Below, piece by piece: positions 51,132-58,442 of a stretch of 64,000 nucleotides of DNA. The stretch's first letter is position 1. Each line of letters begins with the position of its first letter. The translations under genes and the position numbers were made by a program. The notes under the pieces are model-generated. The model saw nothing but the letters and a program-made list of their open reading frames with translations, ran no database searches and was not told the DNA's origin. This DNA is from Sediminicola sp963974715 (GTDB lineage Bacteria > Bacteroidota > Bacteroidia > Flavobacteriales > Flavobacteriaceae): the NCBI GenBank assembly GCA_963974715.1, contig CAXBDK010000017.1, positions 1-64,000 of the forward strand, in the 5' to 3' direction.

Positions 51132-51392
51132 TTAGGAAGCTTTGACTTTGGCGTCTATAATGGCCAGCGCTTCGCGTACCGTTTTCATATGGTCCATATC
51201 CTGATTGTCCAACTGTATGTCGAAAGCATCTTCCACATCCAGTACAATGTCCACCAGATTGGCCGAATTGATGTTCAGTTCCTCCAAAAGATGGCTGTCC
51301 AGGTTTATATGTTCGGCCGAAACATCTTCCGGAAGGTATAGCTCAATGATTTCCCTAAGTTTTTGGTATCGTTCTTCCATTTCAATTTTCAT
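51132..51392 (-). CDS. Acyl carrier protein, last gene of the type III PKS operon
   Basis: This 86-residue ACP has a four-helix pattern and the region DSHLLEELNINSANLVDIVL. The phosphopantetheine serine lies in INSANL, where the classical motif DSL/DSV is replaced by NSA. This suggests a specialised carrier rather than the housekeeping AcpP. It overlaps the ketosynthase gene by 11 bases, so it is coupled with it. The other genes of the operon make this the likely carrier of a fatty acyl starter for the polyketide synthase. Confidence 0.88.
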   Translation of the reverse strand: MKIEMEERYQKLREIIELYLPEDVSAEHINLDSHLLEELNINSANLVDIVLDVEDAFDIQLDNQDMDHMKTVREALAIIDAKVKAS

Positions 51393-52659
51393 TATATTCC
51401 TTAAATATAACACAGGCGTTTACATCCCCAAAGCCAAAACTGGCCTTCGCCAAAATTTTTGGTCGGTGATCGCTTATTTTTTGGGGGATTTTTTCCGAAG
51501 CGACCAGCGCCGCTATTTCCGGATGGAGGTCCCCACAGTTGACATTCCCGAATACCTTTCCGTCCCTAAATTGTAAAATTGCCGCTACGGATTCCATACT
51601 CCCGGCGGCGGCAAGGCAATGGCCCATCTGCCCTTTAAAGGAATTGATATAGGGAAAATCCTCGCCTTTCCTTTCCAGGGCCCTGCACCAGTTCTGTATT
51701 TCCAGGGAATCCTTTCCAGTGGCGGTAAGGTGGCCGTTGATGGTGTCCACATCCCCTTTTTGGATACCTGCGTTGATCATGGCCCCTTCCAGACAGCGGA
51801 TGACACCTTCGCTATTGGGGGCGGTCATGCTCCCATCGCCCCGCTGTCCCCCGCTGTTGATGTTTCCGCCCAGTACTTCCGCATAGATACGGGCTCCCCT
51901 CGCCCGGGCGCTCTCCAAGGATTCCAGCACCATTGCCCCTGCCCCACTGCCCGGAACAAAACCGGCCGCTGTGGCGCTCATGGGCCTACTGCCGTTTTCG
52001 GGATCATGGTTATAGGCCGTGGGCAATATCCGCATGGCATCGAACCCGCCCCACACATAGGGACCACTATCACTGCAGCTTCCCGTCAGTATCTTATGTG
52101 CCCTTCCGGACCTTATGCGTTCATAGGCCATTAAAATGCCCTCGGTCCCTGTGGCACAGGCGGAGGAATTGGTGGTGACCTGGTTTCCACATCCCAGGAT
52201 TCCCGCTAAATATGCACTTATGCCACTGGCCATGGTCTGTAAGACCGAGGTGCTTCCCAACCGCCTTACCCGTCCCTCATCTATCAATTGGATGGCCTCC
52301 CGAAACTTATCCACCCCTAAGATACCCGTGCCAAAGATAATGCCACTGTCCCAATGGGCGACTTCCCTTTCAGCGGGATACAGGCCAGCGTCCCTCCATG
52401 CATCGGTGCCCGCTATCACCCCGTAAACAAGGCCACTTGAATTGAGCCCACGCTGCTGCAATTCCGTAAAGTATCTATTTACAATATCGGTTGTAAGTAG
52501 TGGCCTTCCAGCTATTTGACAGGAAAATTTAAAAGCTTCCAGTTCAGGCTGGAACCGGATGCCGCTCCTGCCCTTGTGCAGGGATTCGGCAAATGCTTCC
52601 AAGCCTATCCCATTGGGAGCACAGATTCCCAGACCGGTGACCACTACCCTACTTTCCAT
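51382..52659 (-). CDS. Beta-ketoacyl-ACP synthase (FabF-like)
   Basis: This 425-residue KAS II-type ketosynthase has an active-site Cys in TTNSSACATGTEGI near residue 168, a first histidine in INGHLTATG near 309, and a second in GQMGHCLAAAGSMES near 345. The triad is complete. GSGAGAMVLESLESARARG is the usual GxGxGAxVLE motif. It elongates acyl-ACP chains by two carbons and is encoded apart from the primary fatty-acid genes. It overlaps the downstream ACP and the upstream dehydratase genes by 11 bases each, so it is tightly coupled. Confidence 0.92.
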   Translation of the reverse strand: MESRVVVTGLGICAPNGIGLEAFAESLHKGRSGIRFQPELEAFKFSCQIAGRPLLTTDIVNRYFTELQQRGLNSSGLVYGVIAGTDAWRDAGLYPAEREVAHWDSGIIFGTGILGVDKFREAIQLIDEGRVRRLGSTSVLQTMASGISAYLAGILGCGNQVTTNSSACATGTEGILMAYERIRSGRAHKILTGSCSDSGPYVWGGFDAMRILPTAYNHDPENGSRPMSATAAGFVPGSGAGAMVLESLESARARGARIYAEVLGGNINSGGQRGDGSMTAPNSEGVIRCLEGAMINAGIQKGDVDTINGHLTATGKDSLEIQNWCRALERKGEDFPYINSFKGQMGHCLAAAGSMESVAAILQFRDGKVFGNVNCGDLHPEIAALVASEKIPQKISDHRPKILAKASFGFGDVNACVIFKEYNEN

Positions 52660-53101
52660 CCGTTCCTTTTTTTAACATACCGGCCAGCACCCCTTTACAG
52701 ATGAGTCGGTCCTCCTGATCGAACATACGTACCTTGCACTTTAATTTTTGAAACCTAAAATAGATTTTTTCGGACACTACCCTTACTTTGGTATCAGGAT
52801 ACACCACCTGAAAAAACTCCATTTCCGAACTGCTCATCCCTATAACTACATTTGAAGTATCACTTTTATCAATCAAATATAAACCTAAGCATACCAGTCC
52901 GATCTGTGCGCAACACTCCGTTAACAGCACTCCCGGGGTGACGGGATTTTCCTTAAAGTGCCCCTTGTAAAAATCCATTCCGGCGTTAAAGGTAAATTCC
53001 CCCTCCGCCCCATCTTCGTCCACCCGTAGGAGCCGGTCCACAAAGAGGAAGGGCGGCGCATAGGGCAACTGTTTTATTATCGTATCGAAATCCATTCCCA
53101 T
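52649..53101 (-). CDS. 3-hydroxyacyl-ACP dehydratase-like hotdog protein (FabZ-like)
   Basis: This 150-residue protein has the FabZ/FabA hotdog catalytic stretch GHFKENPVTPGVLLTECCAQ near residue 48. The conserved His and Glu are present. The opening PYAPPFLFVDRLL matches the FabZ family. It dehydrates beta-hydroxyacyl-ACP. A second start at 53095 (MDFDT) would drop two residues. It sits in the middle of the operon, between SDR and ketosynthase genes. Confidence 0.88.
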   Translation of the reverse strand: MGMDFDTIIKQLPYAPPFLFVDRLLRVDEDGAEGEFTFNAGMDFYKGHFKENPVTPGVLLTECCAQIGLVCLGLYLIDKSDTSNVVIGMSSSEMEFFQVVYPDTKVRVVSEKIYFRFQKLKCKVRMFDQEDRLICKGVLAGMLKKGTDGK

Positions 53102-53128
53102 TTTATATTTTAAAGGGTTCCCGTCGGT

Positions 53129-53959
53129 TCAACGCAAGCTTTCCCCGCCATCTACCTTTATTACGGTCCCGGTGATCCAAGCGGCCTCCGGCCTACTGAG
53201 CAGGTACACCACATTGGCCACGTCCTCAGGACGGGTAAGTCGACCGTTGGGGTTCCGTTTCAGCGCATTTTCCCGTAAAACATCACTTCCCGGGATCATT
53301 TTAAAGGAAGCGGTATCCGTAATCCCCGCTTGTATGCAATTGGCCTTAATGCCCATAGGGGCAAATTCCAGTGCAATATTTCGTGTAATTGCCTCCAGGG
53401 CGGCCTTTGCAGCAGAAACGGCAGCATAGTTCTCCCATGCCCTGCTATTGCCCTCGCTGCTAAAGGATACGATCCTGGCATCCCCATCAAAGAGATCGGC
53501 CGAGACCAAGGCCTTGGTCCAGTCGTACAGGCTGATGGCCATCGCATCCAAGGTCAGGTGAAAATCCTGGTTTTGAAGGGATGATCCGTCAAGGTCCGCC
53601 ATGGGTTTTAAGTTTCCCTTGGCGATGCTATGGACAAGTATTTTTATACGCCCAAAAGGCCCAATTTCACGATAGATTTCCTCTATAACCCCTTTTCTGC
53701 GGTCTGGATTGAGGGCGTCCACCGAAAAGGAAACCAACTGTTTTCCGCTTAAAGTGATTTCTTTAAAATCTTTCTCAATCTTTTGGAAATCAATCTTTCG
53801 ATCACGGTGGACTACAAAAATGTTAAAACCTTCAAAAGCCAGCTTCTTGGCCGTTGCAAGGCCCAGACCGCTACTGCCCCCCAAAATCAGTGCCCATTGC
53901 TCCACTTGTTCCATTTTTTTGATGCCCTCAATGGGAATATTCACTTCCATAACTTTCAT
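53129..53959 (-). CDS. Short-chain dehydrogenase, enoyl-ACP reductase (FabI)-like
   Basis: This 276-residue NAD(P)-dependent reductase has the cofactor motif LILGGSSGLGLATAKKL near residue 25. Its active site reads NYAAVSAAKAALEA, with Tyr and Lys six residues apart (Y-x6-K) as in FabI, not the Y-x3-K of classical ketoreductases. The final PEAAWITGTVIKVDGGESL is typical of the fold. It could reduce the enoyl-ACP, or the ketoacyl-ACP, in the operon's fatty chain cycle. No second reductase gene is present. Confidence 0.85.
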   Translation of the reverse strand: MKVMEVNIPIEGIKKMEQVEQWALILGGSSGLGLATAKKLAFEGFNIFVVHRDRKIDFQKIEKDFKEITLSGKQLVSFSVDALNPDRRKGVIEEIYREIGPFGRIKILVHSIAKGNLKPMADLDGSSLQNQDFHLTLDAMAISLYDWTKALVSADLFDGDARIVSFSSEGNSRAWENYAAVSAAKAALEAITRNIALEFAPMGIKANCIQAGITDTASFKMIPGSDVLRENALKRNPNGRLTRPEDVANVVYLLSRPEAAWITGTVIKVDGGESLR

Positions 53960-53993
53960 TATTAGGTCAAACCCCTTCTATTTAGATCATGCG

Positions 53994-55049
53994 CTACCAT
54001 TCCAACAATACCCGCTGGGCGGAAAAGCCAGGTCCAAAACTAAGGATGAGCCCCTGCTCCCCTGAAGGGATACTTTTTTCCATAAAGCGTTCCAGGACAT
54101 AAAGGACGGTGGCACTGCTCATATTGCCGTACAGCCGCAATATTTCCCGGGTATCATCGATCTGTTTGCCCATACTTCCAAAAAGCCCTTCTACCGTCTG
54201 TACGATCTTTTTGCCCCCTGGGTGAAAGACCAGATGTTGTACCTGATCCATACTACTGCCATTTCTTTCCAAAAATGGATGTACAATATCCGGAAAATGG
54301 GCACTGATCGTTTCGGGAACGGAAGGGTCCAAGATCATTTTAAGTCCCGGATCGGTAAGATGAAACCCCATTAAATGGGTGGAATGGGGAAAATGGTACA
54401 TTTCCCCCGCCAAAATTTTGGGGCCCACGGCCGTAGGCTCGGAGCTTATGAGCACACAAGCGGCCCCATCGCCGAAAATAGCGGCACTGACCATATTGGC
54501 CATGGAAAAATCGTTCAATTGAAAGGTGGCCGTGGGACTCTCCACCGCCACCAATGCCGCCCGCTTCCCGGGGTTGGCCCTTAGGAAATTTAGGGCATAG
54601 ATCAATCCCGATACACCGGCCGCACAGCCCATTTCGGTCACCGGCAGCCTTACCACATCCTGTCGAAGCCCCAATTCATCGATCAGGTAGGCATCCAAAG
54701 AAGGTATCATTATCCCTGTGCAGCTGACCGTAATGATGTAATCCAACGAACGGGCTTCCCACTGTGAACTTATGAGTGCTTTTTGGAGTACGCCAGTGCC
54801 AATTTTTTTGACCTCCCGGGCATAAATATCATTTTTATCCTCGAAGGAAGTACTGGTAAAGACCTCCTCCGGGGCCATAATGCTGTACCTCCTATCAACG
54901 GCCGCCCCCTCGAAAATTTTAAGGACCTTGCGCCGGAACCGTTCATCCCGTTCTCCCAGCCATGTTTCCACCATTGGAAGTATATCCTTTGTTTCCCTGC
55001 TGTACAGGGGCAGTTGCTTACATACTTTTACAATCCTAATTTCGCTCAT
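53994..55049 (-). CDS. Type III polyketide synthase (chalcone/stilbene synthase family)
   Basis: This 351-residue condensing enzyme works without a carrier domain. The catalytic Cys142 lies in PVTEMGCAAGVSGL, the His in VFHPGGKKIVQTVEG and the Asn in RLYGNMSSATVLYVLERF, so the Cys-His-Asn triad is complete. It condenses a starter acyl unit with malonyl-CoA units to a linear or cyclised polyketide (alkylpyrone, alkylresorcinol or phloroglucinol types in bacteria). With an adjacent fatty acid module, a methyltransferase and a flavoprotein, an alkylated aromatic or pyrone is likely. It is separated from the methyltransferase gene by 7 bp. Confidence 0.93.
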   Translation of the reverse strand: MSEIRIVKVCKQLPLYSRETKDILPMVETWLGERDERFRRKVLKIFEGAAVDRRYSIMAPEEVFTSTSFEDKNDIYAREVKKIGTGVLQKALISSQWEARSLDYIITVSCTGIMIPSLDAYLIDELGLRQDVVRLPVTEMGCAAGVSGLIYALNFLRANPGKRAALVAVESPTATFQLNDFSMANMVSAAIFGDGAACVLISSEPTAVGPKILAGEMYHFPHSTHLMGFHLTDPGLKMILDPSVPETISAHFPDIVHPFLERNGSSMDQVQHLVFHPGGKKIVQTVEGLFGSMGKQIDDTREILRLYGNMSSATVLYVLERFMEKSIPSGEQGLILSFGPGFSAQRVLLEW

Positions 55050-55056
55050 ACAATTG

Positions 55057-55761
55057 TTAGGGGAATTTTATACGAATCAGCCAAAGGTACCGAAAGGCCC
55101 ATTTGTACCGTATGGTATGGTGAACAGTGGGAAAAAGCTCGGAAAATGCCTGCAATTCCTTTTTTAGAAATCCGCTTTTTATAGAGATCAACCCGTCCGA
55201 CCGTCCTATGTCCGTTTTTATAAAAATAAGGCTAAAGAACTTAAAAAGATAATAAGCGGTCCAACTTCTTTGCAGGTCGTTCACCACAACCCCTATTGTT
55301 GACAGCTGGATAAAACGTTCCATAAAAACAGGGATTTCCGAATCCGAAAAATGGTGCATGGTAAGCGTGCACAAAAGTATGTCGCATTTTAGTTCCCCGG
55401 GCGCTATGGTGAGGATGTTGCGCACCATGTATTCGATCTCGGGATAGGAAAGGGACGCCTTCCGGGCCAGGGCAATTCCCTTGGCACTAAGATCGATTCC
55501 CATCAAACGAACGGGAATTCCCTTTATTCTAAAAAGGTCCGCAACGGCCCTGAGCATATATCCGTCCCCACAGCCCATATCCACGATGGTATATTCCCGT
55601 TGTGGATTTTCCCTAACCAATCGCAGTATGGCCCTTAGGGTAATCCGGTTTCCGTTCAGCAAACGGTTTACCCGGGTAATGTCCATCAAGACTTTCCTTA
55701 GTACGGGTTCCGGCAATTGCGGGTCATCCATGGTTTCGGGGTCCGTATTCCTGTACTTCAT
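55057..55761 (-). CDS. SAM-dependent methyltransferase of the PKS operon
   Basis: This 234-residue class I methyltransferase has a motif I YTIVDMGCGDGYMLRAVA near residue 58, the acidic end LMGIDLSAKG of strand 2 and CDILLCTLTMHHF near 128, which is common in methyltransferases acting on polyketide or quinone intermediates. The substrate is presumably the product of the adjacent type III PKS. The gaps to both neighbours are 5-7 bp. Confidence 0.87.
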   Translation of the reverse strand: MKYRNTDPETMDDPQLPEPVLRKVLMDITRVNRLLNGNRITLRAILRLVRENPQREYTIVDMGCGDGYMLRAVADLFRIKGIPVRLMGIDLSAKGIALARKASLSYPEIEYMVRNILTIAPGELKCDILLCTLTMHHFSDSEIPVFMERFIQLSTIGVVVNDLQRSWTAYYLFKFFSLIFIKTDIGRSDGLISIKSGFLKKELQAFSELFPTVHHTIRYKWAFRYLWLIRIKFP

Positions 55762-55766
55762 TTCAT

Positions 55767-56894
55767 TTACGGGATAAGGGGTTTTCCATGGGTCATCCCG
55801 ATCAATTTTTGCAATAAAAGTGGTGACCTGGCCACGGTGGCCATCGCAAAGCGGGCGGAAAGTGGATGCAACAATACGGACTGTAGCCTTCTTCCCATAT
55901 ACAACCTTCTTTTAAAATGTGACTTCCATTGCCTTTTGTAGTCGTTTTCCATTCTGGTGCGACCATAACCCTTCTCGTTGAAAAAACGACCGATATGTTC
56001 CGAAGCCAATTTGGCGGCATGCACCGCCATGGCCATTCCGTTCCCGCAGAGCGGATGTATCAGTCCGGCCGAATCGCCGCACATGATCATGTGGCCTTCC
56101 ACTGCTTCCTTTCTTTCAAAGGAAACCTGGGCAATTCCCAGAGGATGATCAAAAAGGGGTTCGGCCGTCTCCAAAAACGACCGGAGATAAGGGTTTTGGG
56201 ACACCCTTTTCCTGTTGAAATCTTGTATATTGTCAGCCTTTTTAAAACTGCCATAGGAAGTAAGGTAACAGAAATTGATGGCCCCGGTCTCGGTCTTGGA
56301 AAGTCCGCCATAACCTCCCTCAAAACAATGGAGCCCCACCTGCTCCCCGCTAAATTTTGGCTGTTTATAGTGTGCCTTTATCGCCAACCAATTTGACTTT
56401 TTAAGGACAAAATCCCTTTGCAGATCTTTGTCCAAAGGACTTCTCTTCCCGTAGGCCCCGATAGCCATTGGAGCCCTGTGATGCGCCCCATCGGAGTCTT
56501 CCATCACAAATTCCCCGTGGGAAAAGCGAACAGATCGAACCGCCGAAAAAACGAAATCCACCCCCACTTTCTTTGCCTTTGCATACAGGAGGGAATCGAA
56601 GGCAAAGCGGCTTATGCCCTTTCCGCCCATGGGCAGTGGCACCTCTACCGACCGTCCCCCTGCATCCGAAAACAATAGCTGCTTTATATCGGGTATTTGC
56701 AGATCGTCAAAACATACGCCCAAAGACAATAGGTATGGAAAAACCTCATTGGACACATACTCGCCGCACACCTTGTGATGGGGATAGGCCTGTTTTTCCA
56801 ATACGAGCACCTGTACGCCCAAAAGCCTTAAATGCAGGGCAGCGGTCAGGCCCGCCAAGCCACCTCCCACTATGATCACCTTGTTCTCCACCAT
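55767..56894 (-). CDS. FAD-dependent oxidoreductase (geranylgeranyl reductase/halogenase-like)
   Basis: This 375-residue flavoprotein has the dinucleotide motif VIIVGGGLAGLTAALHL near residue 5, a middle motif reading AIGAYGKRSPLD and a second FAD motif MCGDSAGLIHPLCGNGMAMAV near 270. This resembles geranylgeranyl reductases and aromatic hydroxylases; a flavin-dependent halogenase WxWxIP motif is absent. It is the first gene of the operon and probably hydroxylates or oxidises the polyketide ring. A hairpin terminator of the upstream ompA-like gene precedes it. Confidence 0.85.
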   Translation of the reverse strand: MVENKVIIVGGGLAGLTAALHLRLLGVQVLVLEKQAYPHHKVCGEYVSNEVFPYLLSLGVCFDDLQIPDIKQLLFSDAGGRSVEVPLPMGGKGISRFAFDSLLYAKAKKVGVDFVFSAVRSVRFSHGEFVMEDSDGAHHRAPMAIGAYGKRSPLDKDLQRDFVLKKSNWLAIKAHYKQPKFSGEQVGLHCFEGGYGGLSKTETGAINFCYLTSYGSFKKADNIQDFNRKRVSQNPYLRSFLETAEPLFDHPLGIAQVSFERKEAVEGHMIMCGDSAGLIHPLCGNGMAMAVHAAKLASEHIGRFFNEKGYGRTRMENDYKRQWKSHFKRRLYMGRRLQSVLLHPLSARFAMATVARSPLLLQKLIGMTHGKPLIP

Positions 56895-56922
56895 TGTTTC
56901 AAGTTAGGTATTAATAAACAAA

Positions 56923-56946
56923 AATCCCGACATTTCTATCGGGATT
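56923..56946 (-). terminator. Rho-independent terminator of the OmpA-family gene
   Basis: AATCCCGA and TCGGGATT form an 8-bp stem. Read on the minus strand, a T-rich tract follows. It separates the OmpA gene from the PKS operon. Confidence 0.8.
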
Positions 56947-56980
56947 CTTTTATTATAGGCTTAACAGAGAATCAAATGGA

Positions 56981-57673
56981 TTACCCTTTTGTCTTTTCGA
57001 TCGCTTCCTGTTTTAAGGCCTCGTTGGCAACAATGGCAAGTTCCACCCTTCTGTTCTTTGCCCGCCCTTCGGCAGTGGCATTGTCTTCCCTAGGTTGGGC
57101 CTCCCCGTACCACTTGGTGGTAAACCTAGCGGACGATAGTCCCTGACCCACCAAATAATCGGTCACCGCTCGGGCCCTTCGCTGGCTCAAACCCATGTTA
57201 TAATCATCGGCCCCAGCGCTATCGGTATGTCCTTCCACCAATACGTTGGAATCAGGGTATTCTTTAAAAATTCCGGCCAATTTGTCGAGCGTGGTAGCGG
57301 ATTGTCCCTTTATCTCGAATTTGTTGGTATCGAAATAGACCCCACTGCTCTCGTCGAAGACCACGTTGATGCCTTCGCCGACCCTTGTCACTTCCGCTCC
57401 CGGGATTTCCTGTTCGATCTTCTCGGCCTGACGATCCATCCTGTTGCCGATATATCCACCGGCGGCACCGCCCACAACACCACCGATGATGGCGCCCAAG
57501 GCCGTGTTGCCCTTGCCTACATTGTTTCCGACGACACCGCCTATGACCGCACCGCCCACAGCCCCGATACCGGCACCCTTTTGGGTATTGTTGGCATTTT
57601 TTACGGTGCTGCAGCTTACGATGACCGCTAAGGCCAAAAAGGCCACTGTACTTTTGGATACTAAATTCTTCAT
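56981..57673 (-). CDS. OmpA-family lipoprotein with glycine zipper
   Basis: This 230-residue outer-membrane lipoprotein has the signal VAFLALAVIVSC with Cys near residue 21. A glycine-zipper segment (GAGIGAVGGAVIGGVVGNN, then GGVVGGAAGGYIGN) may insert into the membrane. A C-terminal OmpA domain follows (VLVEGHTDSAGADDYNMGLS, RRARAVTDYL, NRRVELAI) that binds peptidoglycan. It is of the YfiB/Pal-like type that keeps the envelope attached to the wall. A lipocalin-like gene lies 48 bp upstream on the same strand; the two often occur together in flavobacteria, though this is memory, not shown here. Confidence 0.92.
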   Translation of the reverse strand: MKNLVSKSTVAFLALAVIVSCSTVKNANNTQKGAGIGAVGGAVIGGVVGNNVGKGNTALGAIIGGVVGGAAGGYIGNRMDRQAEKIEQEIPGAEVTRVGEGINVVFDESSGVYFDTNKFEIKGQSATTLDKLAGIFKEYPDSNVLVEGHTDSAGADDYNMGLSQRRARAVTDYLVGQGLSSARFTTKWYGEAQPREDNATAEGRAKNRRVELAIVANEALKQEAIEKTKG

Positions 57674-57721
57674 CTTTATTTTTTTATGATTTTTTTCAAC
57701 TCCTAAAACATTGGATAAAAA

Positions 57722-58204
57722 TTATTTACGTGTAAAGTCGTATACGATGGTCACGGGCGACCCGTCTACCGATACATTGGATTTCAAGGTCATGCTGGAA
57801 GCGTTCAGACTGGCAATATCCAGTCGATACCCATATCCGCCCGCAATATCCTTGTTGTTGGCATCAATGGCCTTAAACTGTAGCTGGCTACCGCTTCCCA
57901 TCTCCACTACGGACCAACGGAAATAACGATCACCGCCGGAGCAAAGGCTGCTATTGGCAATGGTATACCTTCCGGTACTATTATTGTCCCTAAAGAACCA
58001 TTCGCTTCCTTCGAAGCAGATATCCTTGGCATCGTTAAAGAGTACCGACTGAAAGCTGCCTGTATTGTTTTCATAGGAAACATTGTTCAGGCTCCATGTA
58101 CCGCTAAAAAGGTTTCTTTGGTCCCTGGCCGCTTTGGACACGGAACAAGAACTTGCCAGAAATGCCGTAGCAACGAGCAACATAAAAGTTTTTTTGATTG
58201 TCAT
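57722..58204 (-). CDS. Lipocalin-family lipoprotein
   Basis: This 160-residue exported protein has the signal MLLVATAFLASSC (lipobox Cys near residue 20). The mature part has a lipocalin-like pattern: FSGTWSLNNVSYENN near the start, FEGSEWFFRDNNSTGRYTI in the middle and VTIVYDFTRK at the end. The ORF continues to 58267, but the ATG at 58204 gives a proper signal peptide. It probably binds a small hydrophobic ligand at the outer membrane. Confidence 0.8.
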   Translation of the reverse strand: MTIKKTFMLLVATAFLASSCSVSKAARDQRNLFSGTWSLNNVSYENNTGSFQSVLFNDAKDICFEGSEWFFRDNNSTGRYTIANSSLCSGGDRYFRWSVVEMGSGSQLQFKAIDANNKDIAGGYGYRLDIASLNASSMTLKSNVSVDGSPVTIVYDFTRK

Positions 58205-58442
58205 AACATTTAGAAATTTTGCTTTATATAAAATATACGTAAAAATCTTACAAAACGACCACATCATCCTAATTTTTTTACAGATTAATGATGAAGCGTC
58301 CGTAACTATTTAAAACAGGGCCATTGGGCCAAACCTAAGAGGTTGAAAACACAATAATGGTCAGCCCCTAAGATCCTATCGCAATTTCGGATTTTAGCAG
58401 GGGACCCATGGACGCAATACGATGGTTTGGTGCCGCAAACGA

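Noticed and set aside
54783..55184. A plus-strand 133-codon ORF opposite the PKS and methyltransferase genes
   Set aside because: It is antisense to two strong coding sequences with clear family motifs and has no features of its own.
57227..57631. A 134-codon plus-strand ORF opposite the OmpA-family gene
   Set aside because: It is the shadow of a glycine-rich coding region on the other strand; no signal or family is seen.
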